Shown: positions 24,885 through 37,456 of the stretch, piece after piece
Layout: each line of letters opens with the position of its first letter
How positions within the stretch are numbered: position 1 is the stretch's first letter
Assembly: GCA_008000375.1 (NCBI GenBank)
Contig: SMOI01000029.1
Span: 133,728-181,111 of the forward strand
Direction of reading: 5' to 3'
From: Poteriospumella lacustris
Taxonomy: Eukaryota > Sar > Chrysophyceae > Chromulinales > Dinobryaceae
Length of the DNA: 47,384 bases
Position numbers and translations under genes: made by a program
Notes under the pieces: generated by a model
Seen by the model: the letters and a program-made list of their open reading frames with translations, nothing else
The model's database searches: none
What the model was told of the DNA's origin: nothing

Positions 24885-25326
24885 ATTGCGACGTTGTGAA
24901 CCACACGTGGGGCAAATCGATTTAGATACACCAATCTCAGGTAGAAAATGACTTCTCAGCACAATTGAAGGTGGTGGTGCCAACGATCGGACCACAAACA
25001 CGACTCCCCAATCCAGTTGAGTCTTCAAATAGTCCTGCGAGCTCACCAACAAATTTCCCTCTCGACAGTTTCGTACTTTGGCTCTTTGGCGCACCGACTG
25101 CTGCTGCTGCTGCAGTGATCATCATGATGATGACGATCTCTGAGATGTGAGAGACGACGAGACGACGAGCACGTCAATCATTAGTTAGAGCTGGAGCTGA
25201 CGAGAACAACTATAGTAGCACGACATCGTGTGCGGATCAGATCGGATCGATGGATAGCTTGGCATCATTTTAAATAATCCTGCTCAAAATTTTGTGTTTG
25301 TCTTGGTTTCTATATTGTACGAAAGG
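24885..25326. promoter_or_regulatory. Divergent promoter region between giant gene and hydratase gene
   Basis: These 442 bp separate two divergent start codons. They contain a CTG tract (25097-25115), an ATC/ATG block (25119-25135) and a GAGACGAC direct repeat (25151-25170). No gene is supported here. No clear TATA box can be assigned to either direction. Confidence 0.6.
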
Positions 25327-25851
25327 ATGACAACTCGTTTGCTGATCACAAGGACGGTCAAGCGCTGCTTCTCGCAGCGAACAACGAAACCAGGAGACTT
25401 ATTTCACATTGACGGGAGCCTTCTTTCCAATGGAACTATCGTTGTTGGTCAGAAGTCAACACTCCGACATACGTTCACTCAGGAGAATGTCAATACCTTC
25501 GCAACCCTTTGCGGCGATGACAACCCTTTGCACGTAAATCCCGAAGTCGCGAAAAATAGCATGTTTAAAGGGACTATCGTGCACGGAATATTTGTTTCTA
25601 GCCTTTTCTCATCAATTTTGGGTAGAAGCTTACCTGGGGCTGTTTACGCAAGCCAATCTCTACAGTTCAAGAAGCCGGTTCTCACCGGCACTCCGGTGAC
25701 CGCCACAATCGAAGTTCAAGAAGTGAGCGACAAGAAAAAGGGTATTTTAGCAACAATGAAAACAGTAGTAACCTTGGAAGACGGTTCTATTGCGGTGGAT
25801 GGCGAAGGAAAAGTTCTGCTGCTGAAGAAGGACTTGGTGGGACACCACTGA
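25327..25851 (+). CDS. MaoC/hotdog-fold (R)-hydratase, mitochondrial HTD2-like
   Basis: A single-exon gene encodes 174 residues. It carries the (R)-specific enoyl-CoA/3-hydroxyacyl-thioester dehydratase signature: CGDDNPLH (Asp64 and His69 expected to be catalytic) followed by F-K-G-T-I-V-H-G at 80-87. The family reversibly dehydrates (3R)-hydroxyacyl thioesters; the closest eukaryotic role is mitochondrial fatty-acid synthesis (HTD2), and peroxisomal or PHA-type hydratases are alternatives. The N-terminus (MTTRLLITRTVKRCFSQR) is rich in Arg, Thr and hydrophobic residues with no acidic residue, which fits a mitochondrial presequence. The start at 25327 is the first ATG of the frame. The length is typical of single-hotdog enzymes. 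The gene is divergent from the giant gene and convergent with the FAM192A-like gene 175 bp downstream. Confidence 0.9.
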   Translation: MTTRLLITRTVKRCFSQRTTKPGDLFHIDGSLLSNGTIVVGQKSTLRHTFTQENVNTFATLCGDDNPLHVNPEVAKNSMFKGTIVHGIFVSSLFSSILGRSLPGAVYASQSLQFKKPVLTGTPVTATIEVQEVSDKKKGILATMKTVVTLEDGSIAVDGEGKVLLLKKDLVGHH

Positions 25852-26026
25852 TTGGCTCTATTGTGTTATGTTTACGGTGCGCACAAGCTGGTGCGAGTTC
25901 ATCTGATTAGTAGATTTCTAATTATACCACTATTCACAAACGGGGTTGAATGATGACTTCAAACAAAAGTGCGCGACAATAACTTGCTGGGTCTTTACGC
26001 ATGCGACACAGCGGCTTATCACGACA

Positions 26027-26743
26027 TTATTCATCATCAGAGCCATAGCCGCAAAGCAGATCCAATCCAGATGGATCACTTTCTTTCGTGCTACTTTTTT
26101 CTGCTGGTGGGGGATTCATCTTTGCATCTGGGGCGCCTTCAGATACCTTTGTGTCGATCTTCGGTTTCTTTGCGTTATGCGCTTCTTCGGAGTTACTGTC
26201 GGGAACCTTTCGCTTCGCTGGGGCAATTGATCGGAGAAAGAAAGAAATGTAAGGAGAATAAATGGAGAGGATGGTGAACTTGAATCTACCTTTAATTGCT
26301 GTGATCTTTGTGCCAAGGGAAAGAGAAGGCTTCGAAGATTGCTCGACACGAAGCACTACCGCCGCGTGAGTAGATTTTCCCGTAGCGGAGTTGTCGCTAC
26401 TTTCTACTTTTCGTGCTGCTCGAAATGCTTCGAGGGCTTTCTCTTCCTCTTGCTTCTGAAAGCGTTCTGCTTGCTCTTGTGCATCGTGAAGGCTTTCAAG
26501 AAAGTGATACTCTTCGTCGTCAAGTGCTTTCGGGGCAGAAAACATGAGCTTCGTATTGGCATCATATTCTTCTTGTTTCTTTTGCTTTTGCTCGGCCAAT
26601 TGCTGATACAATGGCTTGTTTGCTGCACTCTCACGAGCTAAACGAGCACTTCGTGTTTCCTCTGTCTCGACGGCTGTTTCCTTCGAAAAATCAAGGCCAT
26701 CTTCGGATACAAGCACACTTGTCTTGACAAACCGTAAGGTCAT
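26027..26743 (-). CDS. FAM192A/Fyv6-N domain nuclear protein
   Basis: Two exons, 26743..26290 and 26217..26027, are separated by a 72-nt GT-AG intron that happens to be free of stops and divisible by three. Splicing gives ITAIKAKRKVPDS across the junction and a protein of 214 residues. The N-terminal half matches the FAM192A/Fyv6 pattern: RFV near the start, P-L-Y-x-Q-L-x-E-Q-K-x-K-K-Q-E-E-Y, then L-D-D-E-E-Y-x-F-L-E-S, followed by a charged helix. A Lys-rich patch after the junction (AKRK, AKKPK) could be a nuclear signal, and the C-terminus ends in GYGSDDE. In animals the family (PIP30) binds the PA28-gamma proteasome activator; yeast Fyv6 acts in the second step of splicing. Which role applies here is not visible. 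An unspliced product would simply be 24 residues longer. Confidence 0.82.
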   Translation of the reverse strand: MTLRFVKTSVLVSEDGLDFSKETAVETEETRSARLARESAANKPLYQQLAEQKQKKQEEYDANTKLMFSAPKALDDEEYHFLESLHDAQEQAERFQKQEEEKALEAFRAARKVESSDNSATGKSTHAAVVLRVEQSSKPSLSLGTKITAIKGRFKFTILSIYSPYISFFLRSIAPAKRKVPDSNSEEAHNAKKPKIDTKVSEGAPDAKMNPPPAEKSSTKESDPSGLDLLCGYGSDDE

Positions 26744-27114
26744 TTTGTTCAGTAATTTCTTGATCGAACTTTTGTAAAGCGTTTGAACAGCAGAGATGCG
26801 ATGTTAATTTAGTTGAAAGTTGTTGAAATGCAAAAAGATGGAAGATGGATTGACCGCCGACTTTGATGATGCTGGCGGAGAGCTCGGCGAACCGTTTCAG
26901 ATTTATGTGGACATACAGTACCCACATGCTGCTGTGGGTACCTGGTACCTGTTGTGGACCTGCTGTGCAAACTGTACAAATGCACTGGTCTACATTTTCT
27001 ATTATTTCCATGACTACTATGGGGAAGCCGTTCTGTACCATGAAGGGTCAGTGGGCTGAATTTGCTGTTTTATACATAATGATGAAGACCCCAGTTCCTC
27101 GTTTGTTACATGCA
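26744..27114. other. Intergenic: FAM192A-like 5' flank and MBOAT 3' flank
   Basis: No gene is recognised. Both strands hold open frames of 70-116 codons (for example an ATG at 26838 on plus, ending at 27059) without recognisable similarity, and I do not call them. A perfect 9-bp inverted repeat lies at 26918-26941. Confidence 0.5.
26918..26941. repeat. Perfect 9-bp inverted repeat with 6-nt loop
   Basis: GTACCCACA (26918-26926) pairs with TGTGGGTAC (26933-26941) across the loop TGCTGC. It could form a hairpin in transcripts of either strand or be a dyad binding site. It lies about 175-200 bp upstream of the FAM192A-like ATG. Confidence 0.8.
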
Positions 27115-28710
27115 CTACGGCGTGCAGAGCTTGTACTGGCGAAGGCTAATCATTATGCTGACCCCTACTGATAGAAAATACACGCTTCCTACAAACGTTT
27201 CCAGTCCATCTTGGGAAAATACCTTTTGCTGCAACAGATGGAACGTGCCCGTTCCCAGTGCATAGCCGACCAAGTTGATCACCATCAGCACCATTATGTA
27301 TACAGCCCCAGCAACACTGCAAATGATGTGGTCCACAAATGCAGGAATAAGCAGCTTTTTGCTGCTCTTGTCGACTATTGCTTTCGCATACACCCATTTC
27401 ACGGCATTTTCGAGCACATAAAACGAGCCATTCAACAGGCCCCACACGACGAGCTTCCATTCGACGTCATGCCACAACGCCACGAAGAGGAAAATGAACC
27501 ACACGGAAACCCATCGATAAGCTCTTCCGCCCCATGGAATATACATGTAGCGGATGATCCACTTGTTGAAAGATGAGTGCCAGCCCCGCCAAAACTGCTC
27601 CAAGCTGAAATTGTTGGACATGCAGCGCTCCATGTTCTCGTCCACGAACACACCGTCTGCCAATGACCACAGACGAAAGAAGCGCCACAGAGTGGTAAAC
27701 TTCAGCCACATTAGCTTTAACAGGACGTAGAATGTCACTGCAACGTCGGAAATACGCATGTGGGACATCAATCCGGAGCTGACCAACGCGAAAACAGGAA
27801 ACCGCGCCGTGCACCATTCCATAAGAATAAACAGCACCGCAAAACGCAATGCATACAAACCGAGCGGCTCCTTGGTTTGTGATTGTCGGTCGTAAAGTAT
27901 GAAGTCTTGGAACGAAACTATCGGCCCGGCGAGGTACAATGGAGCATACACGACGTAGGTCATGAAGTGCACGAAGTCGTAATCCGCTATTGCAGCAGGA
28001 GAAATATGATTTTCATCTCTCACCGGCTGGTTCGCAATGCTTTCCTCTCGTTTTTCATCCCCAATGCGCTGAATTGCTGTCCTTGTTCGATGTAAATCAA
28101 TGCCATACGAAATCACTCGCAAGATGAGGAAGTTTGCTGCGAATTGCCACCCGTGCATTCCCCCATAGCTGCGATTGAAAAAGACACGTAGGAAGCTCCA
28201 CTCCGGATAAGAAAGAAGACGATATGATTCTTTGAAAGCCAGAATGAAGAGTCCAGAAGCCCACACCGCGTATGGACCAAGAAAAGTACCTGCCGCGAGT
28301 GAAGAAATTGCAAAACTTAGACTGGCGAGGAATATGATGATAAATCCATGGAGACCATGCTGTACAAACAGAATAACCAGACCGGACACTAATCGAATCC
28401 ATTTTAACGATGTGTCTGGGGCCAATGCTCTTATCAGGGCGTTTAAACCACTGAGTGCTATGGCGACTCCAGCCAGAAGAAGGAAGTTATTGTGAAAGCT
28501 CTTCCACTGGGAATCACCCAGGTCAACTTCCCAGCCAAAAAATTGAAAACTGAGATGTCGATTACATGACCAATATCCGTGGCACAATTGCAGGAGAGTT
28601 TGTGAATGGCTCCATATGATGACTCCATAGAAGTAGTACAAGTTGATGGCATAAAATAGACACAACAGCGGGAGCTTTGCGTCTTGGAACCACGATGGTA
28701 ATGATTTCAT
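27115..28710 (-). CDS. MBOAT-family O-acyltransferase, Gup1/HHAT-like
   Basis: A single exon encodes 531 residues with about ten hydrophobic segments. MBOAT signatures are clear: YLAGPIVSFQDF at about 260-270, FWRGWHSSFNKW at 373-384 and the putative catalytic His414 in ALWHDVEWKLVVWG. The combination, including the wording around YIPWGG, is that of the Gup1/HHAT subfamily and not of DGAT1 or LPCAT types. Gup1 remodels the lipid of GPI anchors in the yeast ER, whereas HHAT palmitoylates Hedgehog; with no Hedgehog seen, a GPI-lipid or other acyltransferase role in the ER membrane is the better guess. The start is the ATG at 28710; an in-frame stop lies about 50 bases upstream, though that TAG could also be an intron 3' end, so a short upstream exon cannot be excluded. 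Confidence 0.9.
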   Translation of the reverse strand: MKSLPSWFQDAKLPLLCLFYAINLYYFYGVIIWSHSQTLLQLCHGYWSCNRHLSFQFFGWEVDLGDSQWKSFHNNFLLLAGVAIALSGLNALIRALAPDTSLKWIRLVSGLVILFVQHGLHGFIIIFLASLSFAISSLAAGTFLGPYAVWASGLFILAFKESYRLLSYPEWSFLRVFFNRSYGGMHGWQFAANFLILRVISYGIDLHRTRTAIQRIGDEKREESIANQPVRDENHISPAAIADYDFVHFMTYVVYAPLYLAGPIVSFQDFILYDRQSQTKEPLGLYALRFAVLFILMEWCTARFPVFALVSSGLMSHMRISDVAVTFYVLLKLMWLKFTTLWRFFRLWSLADGVFVDENMERCMSNNFSLEQFWRGWHSSFNKWIIRYMYIPWGGRAYRWVSVWFIFLFVALWHDVEWKLVVWGLLNGSFYVLENAVKWVYAKAIVDKSSKKLLIPAFVDHIICSVAGAVYIMVLMVINLVGYALGTGTFHLLQQKVFSQDGLETFVGSVYFLSVGVSIMISLRQYKLCTP

Positions 28711-29404
28711 TTCTTTGTCGAAAGCCCTGTAGGTTTCCGTGCCTTGAAGATCCCTCTAATTCATGATATGGAAGGATTTGAGCCACGTTTCTTTCTTGAA
28801 TGTTGCCCAGCAACATGGAACAGGCGGCTCGGCGGCTCCAGAAGCTCCGAGCTGCCGTCGTCGTCTCCTGCTGCGCTTCGAATCATCATCATCATCATGT
28901 CATCTACAGCGTGGCGTAGGTGGTGGATGCACCAATCAAACGCAGGTGAAGTTGACCTCAATTACTGTCTTTATCGAACAAGGTGCGGTTGTTACAGCGG
29001 CGGGTTCAATTCATTGCAAATAGAATAGACGGCAGCCATAAATAGTCGTGAACAAAGGATATGGGCGACGAAAGAAGAAAGAAGACAAAGAGGAGGACCA
29101 AGAAATATGGTGACGACGATGCTTTGAAGCTCAAGCGATGCTAGAACTCGCACAGAAATAGACACAACACGCATAATCACAAAGAGTTGAACGATCGAGG
29201 CGCACACCACCTATCACGTGGGAAATTGGACGCACAGTTCAACGTACAACTCTGACATTCGCCAGCGTGTAAGCGAAACATGCAGGGGAAAAGAGCGAAA
29301 ATCAAACGGGTGAAAGGAAGACACAGCAACGAATAGTGAGGGAAAGGGCATAAAGGCAGAAGGAGGTAGACGACGAGAACTGATCTCGCACAAACTGGCC
29401 ACAG
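28711..29404. promoter_or_regulatory. Upstream region of MBOAT gene and 3' flank of annexin-like gene
   Basis: No gene is supported in these 694 bp. A CGT/CTG-rich patch (28854-28873) and a CAT tract (28881-28904) lie about 145-195 bp before the MBOAT ATG, like the triplet blocks before other genes here. The segment 29040-29400 is purine-rich on the plus strand and otherwise featureless. A tRNA-B-box-like string at about 29000 has no matching A box. Confidence 0.5.
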
Positions 29405-32279
29405 TTACTCTTCTTCCTGCAAATCATCCTGCCCAGAAGCGGTCGGTTCAGTGTCCTTGTCAGCAGCAGATCCATCTCCGGCCATGTCTATGGCATCCAC
29501 TGATTGTGACGTCGCCAGCTTCCGGCTGCCTGACACGGCAGCGTCATCGTTTTTGGCATCACAAAGGTCCTCGGGACTGGTTCGTGCACGATTGAGCGAC
29601 GGCTTCGATGACTCCGACACGGCAGCTTCTTTTTCTTCTCGCGACGACCGCGCACTTCCCTTGGTGCTCGTCTCACTGAACTTTTCTTCGTTTTCATCCG
29701 TCGGGGCGCCTTTTTCATCGGCGACGTCGTTTTTTGATTCTGCGCGAGGAGACTTGGCTGGCGCTTCTGACGCCATTTTAGCATCGGCAGAGTCGTTGGC
29801 AGCAGCGGCTGCCACGACAGCTTCGTCCAAAACGAAATCTTTGAATTCGGACGACACTTCGCCTGTCACACTGTTGTCGACCCACTGTGTCGACTGGTCC
29901 AATGTGTTGAACCAGAAATAGGCGCCGCTGTTCTTATCCATCAAGCAGATCTATCACACGCGACACACCATGTCAACACACCATACAGAACACGCACGAA
30001 TGTCGACTGATGACTTACATAGTGCTCCGCACCGTCCGTGAACCACGAGTTGATCACCTTGAACACCGTTTCAGCGCAATACTTCAGGTCGAACATCGCC
30101 ACAGGACCCTAAACACACACACAAACACTCATAGCGATTACAGCCAGCCCATTCACAGCAGGAGCACAAGGGGGGGGGGGCGCACCTTTGTTGATGTCGA
30201 CTTCGGGTAGTTGTCGACGAAATATTGGTAGTTCAGCGTGTCTTGCGGGACCTGCAGAGTCTCCAAGAGCTTCACCAAGTCCGCCTCTTTCAAGTAGCCT
30301 GAGCAATCCATATCAAAGGCCGCCACCGTATCAATCACGTACTGACGGAAGTACACCGGAATGTTGCCGAAACGAATGCTCAAGGTACGTCTCGATGATG
30401 ACTTGGTGGCGTACACAGCGCGGTCCATGCTGAAGTTGATGTTGCCGCCTAGTTTGTCCTCGTTTTCTTCCTGGTCCTCTTTCTCCTTCGTCAAACGATC
30501 GATGATCTTGATCACGTCACGTCCGCCGTTTGTCTCGTCGTCGTCTTCTTTGTTCTCGATGGCGGTTACGACTGAGTCGGCGAACTCAAGCAAAGCTTCG
30601 TAGTAATACACCCTTCCGTCGTTTTCCCAGGCGGACGACTTCTTGATCAACTCGAGGTCGCGGGGGACAAAGCCAAAAAGATGAATCGGCAGTTTGCCCA
30701 GTGTTTCCCAAAAGAAATCGACTTCCAAGCTTCCCTCGGCATCATCATCGGCACTTTCGAAGACGCTGATCAAGTAAGCATACGTGTGGTTGATCAACTG
30801 CTCGTGAACATTCCGTTGGATGTTGTTCGGCAGGACGATGCTGAATTTCCGTTGCGCCATCATTTCTTTCGTAGCAGATTCAGCTTCGGCATCTTCTTCA
30901 GGCAGTTCGGGGATATCAAACTCCATATGAAAGGTCTTGGGGGTCTTGGGAGTTTTTCCGTGATGTCCGTGGCTGGATGAATCCTCGTCGCCATCAGAGG
31001 ACAGCGCCAAATCCGTGAAATTGCGCATCGATTGTTGCTTCAATTTGATGTCCGAGACGGTCTTGGCCAAACCTTGCACAGATGCTTGCGATCTTGTCAT
31101 GATTGCCAAGTCCGCAGGGTCGATTTTCTCCTTGTGAGTGATCAAGAACAGCTTCAGCTCACCTGCCAGCTTTTCCAACAGAAATTGCAGCTTGGCCAGC
31201 AACTCCGCATCCCCGTAGATCTCCTCTAAGCTGTAGCCCTCGTCCAATTTCCCTTCGATATAAATGTCAATGATCTTCTGGAAGCCTTTGTCCGGCGATG
31301 CTTCTTCGATCCACACCTTGAGCGCTCGAAGAAGGTTTCCCGAGAGCGCGGAACTCAAGTGCTCCGCCAGCGACTTCTGATGCATCTCTCGACACGCCGC
31401 GTCAGCCAGTTTTAGCAAATCTTTGTCGAAACGCGCGAAAAAGCGCATGATGGCATTCTTATCGGGAATAATCTTTTGCATTAAGAATCCCGCGCAGTTG
31501 ACGATTGCTCCAGGTAATGGAGTGGTCCACAAAATCAGCAACTTGCTGAAAGTGCCTTTGAACTTCATGTTCAACGCTCGTTCCAACTTCATTTTGTGCC
31601 TCTTCTGATACAACTCGTTGATGGCCATGCACTGGACTCGTGAAGCTGTTGCCAATACGTCGATGATGGCATCCTCGTCCACTCCCAGCAAACGAGCTGC
31701 GCCAGCTTTGTGGATGATCTCCAGTAGCCGCTCGGCCTCGTCGTAGTCCACTTCCTTTGATTCATCGCGATCAAAACGGAAAATCCGCTGAACAAACTTT
31801 GCGAAGCCAGCATCTGCTTTATTCTTTGTGGCACAGAGATCTGCTATTCCGAAGGAGAACTGCTGGGTGTACAACTCGTTCAGCCGTCGCAGTTCTTTGG
31901 TTCCAGACGTTCCAATGATCGCCACCAGCAACTCTTCGTCATAATCCCCAGCAGCTTTGATGCACTCCATGTCAAAGTCTGCCTTGGGTACGCTGCTGTC
32001 AAGAATAAATTTGGCGTATGGATTGCCCGAGGAGTTCAAAGCCTCCAAGTGCTTGGCGACATTCGGATGCTTCTCGACTAACGACTTTAGCTGCATCTTT
32101 GAGCGGGAACAGAGCTCGTCGATGACTTTGTTGTGACCTTTAAACATTTTCCCCATTTCGGCATCCAACATGGCGCTGTCAATATCTGCTACTTTCGCCT
32201 TTTGTCGTTCAGTGAGATCGAACAGAGCTTGGATATCATCTGGGACTGCCCCAGGAGCGATACTTCCTGCTGCACCCAT
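29405..32279 (-). CDS. Annexin-like, EF-hand and WW-like protein, possibly N-myristoylated
   Basis: Exons 32279..30186, 30108..30019 and 29950..29405 join through GT-AG introns of 77 and 68 nt (all phase 0) to give 909 residues. The N-terminus MGAAGS fits an N-myristoylation site. Four helical repeats resemble annexin repeats (about 45-100, 110-165, 199-255 and 270-326; for example GVDEDAIIDVLATAS), but none keeps the GxGT calcium loop. A canonical EF-hand loop sits between repeats 2 and 3 (Asp170, Asp172, Ser174, Asp178, Glu181). A second lies at 656-667 (Asp656, Asp658, Ser660, Gly661, Asp667), and a weaker one near 511-522. Exon 3 opens with a WW-like strand pattern (Y-x-W-F-N-x-x-x-x-x-S-T-x-W, residues about 728-753), then a low-complexity acidic/Ser tail. 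A membrane-associated calcium-responsive scaffold is the likely role. The annexin call is by pattern only. Confidence 0.75.
30170..30180 (-). repeat. Homopolymer run (11 C in mRNA sense) next to a splice donor
   Basis: Eleven G on the plus strand lie inside the first intron of the annexin-like gene, 5 bases downstream of its exon-intron boundary (donor gtgcg). Such a run is prone to sequencing and replication slippage, but being intronic it does not affect the frame. Confidence 0.8.
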
Positions 32280-32704
32280 ACTCTACTTCCAAAGACCTTT
32301 CGGGAATCTATTGAACCAGGCGATAGACTGTGTACTCCTCCCACTGAGATAGCGATGCAGGTGACGTTTGAAAAGCAAGATTCCAAAAATTGGCTCAAGT
32401 TGATGTGAGCGAGTTGATCGTTCAACCGACGCAGCAGCGCTGGGCCGTTTCGCTCTTGACACCTTTCCTGGCGGTTTCAGTTTCGTCGGTAGGGTATGGA
32501 TAGAAGCACTTTAAACTCTCCCTCAATGCTAAAACATGCAATGCGACAGAATTAATTAACATTGACAGTAGGAAGTCTGATGGAGAAGGGGGACTAACTA
32601 AAGGAAAAATGAACAGACGCAATGGTGGCGCCTTCTGCCCGAACTGACTAATGGTGCTGATTCTACCTACGAAAGAAAAAAAAGCTAAACAACAGAAAAC
32701 ATTA
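32280..32704. other. Intergenic: annexin-like gene upstream region and ABCC 3' flank
   Basis: No gene is recognised in 425 bp. An AT-rich palindrome TTAATTAA is at about 32552-32559, and there is an A-rich stretch around 32670-32690. A weak GACGCAGCAGCGCTG patch lies about 150 bp upstream of the annexin-like ATG. Confidence 0.5.
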
Positions 32705-37011
<4,307 letters not shown>

Positions 37012-37456
37012 TGTCACACTTCCTCCGGAGTTTGAATTGAAATTCGTTCACTGGCCCTTCTATTTGTGTGGATGACGGACTTTCTGGTCCATTGATTGAC
37101 TCATTCATTTCAAATCTTTGACTTTCGTGGTTTCCAGCAGGTTTGCTGGGAATCCTCCTTACTACTTCGTCCTCAGAATTTGGGAGATTTGCGGACTTTG
37201 CTGCTGCTGCCGTTTCGCAAGTTCTGTGCTTGGTAAAGCGTTTCGTTTTCATCACAACACCAAACAGCGTGGAAGGAGGTATGAAAACAACATATCTGTC
37301 CAAAAACAACATTTAGTGTATGAAATGTTGAGAAGAAAAGTCCAGAAAAGCCATTCTTCTTCACTCGCGGATTAAAAAATACACGACGTTGTCGTTTATC
37401 ACTCTTTTTCTTTGAATGGGCACAAGGCAATCGCGTAGTCTCTGCGAGCTTTCGTG
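37012..37456. promoter_or_regulatory. Divergent promoter region, ABCC gene and B-box-like protein gene
   Basis: These 445 bp lie between divergent starts. A CTG tract is at 37199-37212, roughly 190-200 bp from the ABCC ATG and 245-258 bp from the other. On the minus strand an ATG-initiated 92-codon frame (37252 to 36974) overlaps the ABCC start, so it is a candidate upstream ORF. No other gene is seen. Confidence 0.55.

Noticed and set aside
24885-25094. An N-terminal extension of the giant protein upstream of the ATG at 24884
   Set aside because: The upstream frame lacks a proper start context and would bury the signal peptide; starting at 24884 gives a textbook secretory leader.
26838-27059. 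Small plus-strand ORF of 73 codons beginning MEDGLTADFDDAG
   Set aside because: Reasonable codon look, but no similarity I recognise, and it sits antisense in the flanks of two minus-strand genes. It cannot be supported from sequence alone.
28960-29030. tRNA-like B-box string (gggttcaattc)
   Set aside because: No A box at the right distance and no acceptor-stem pairing.
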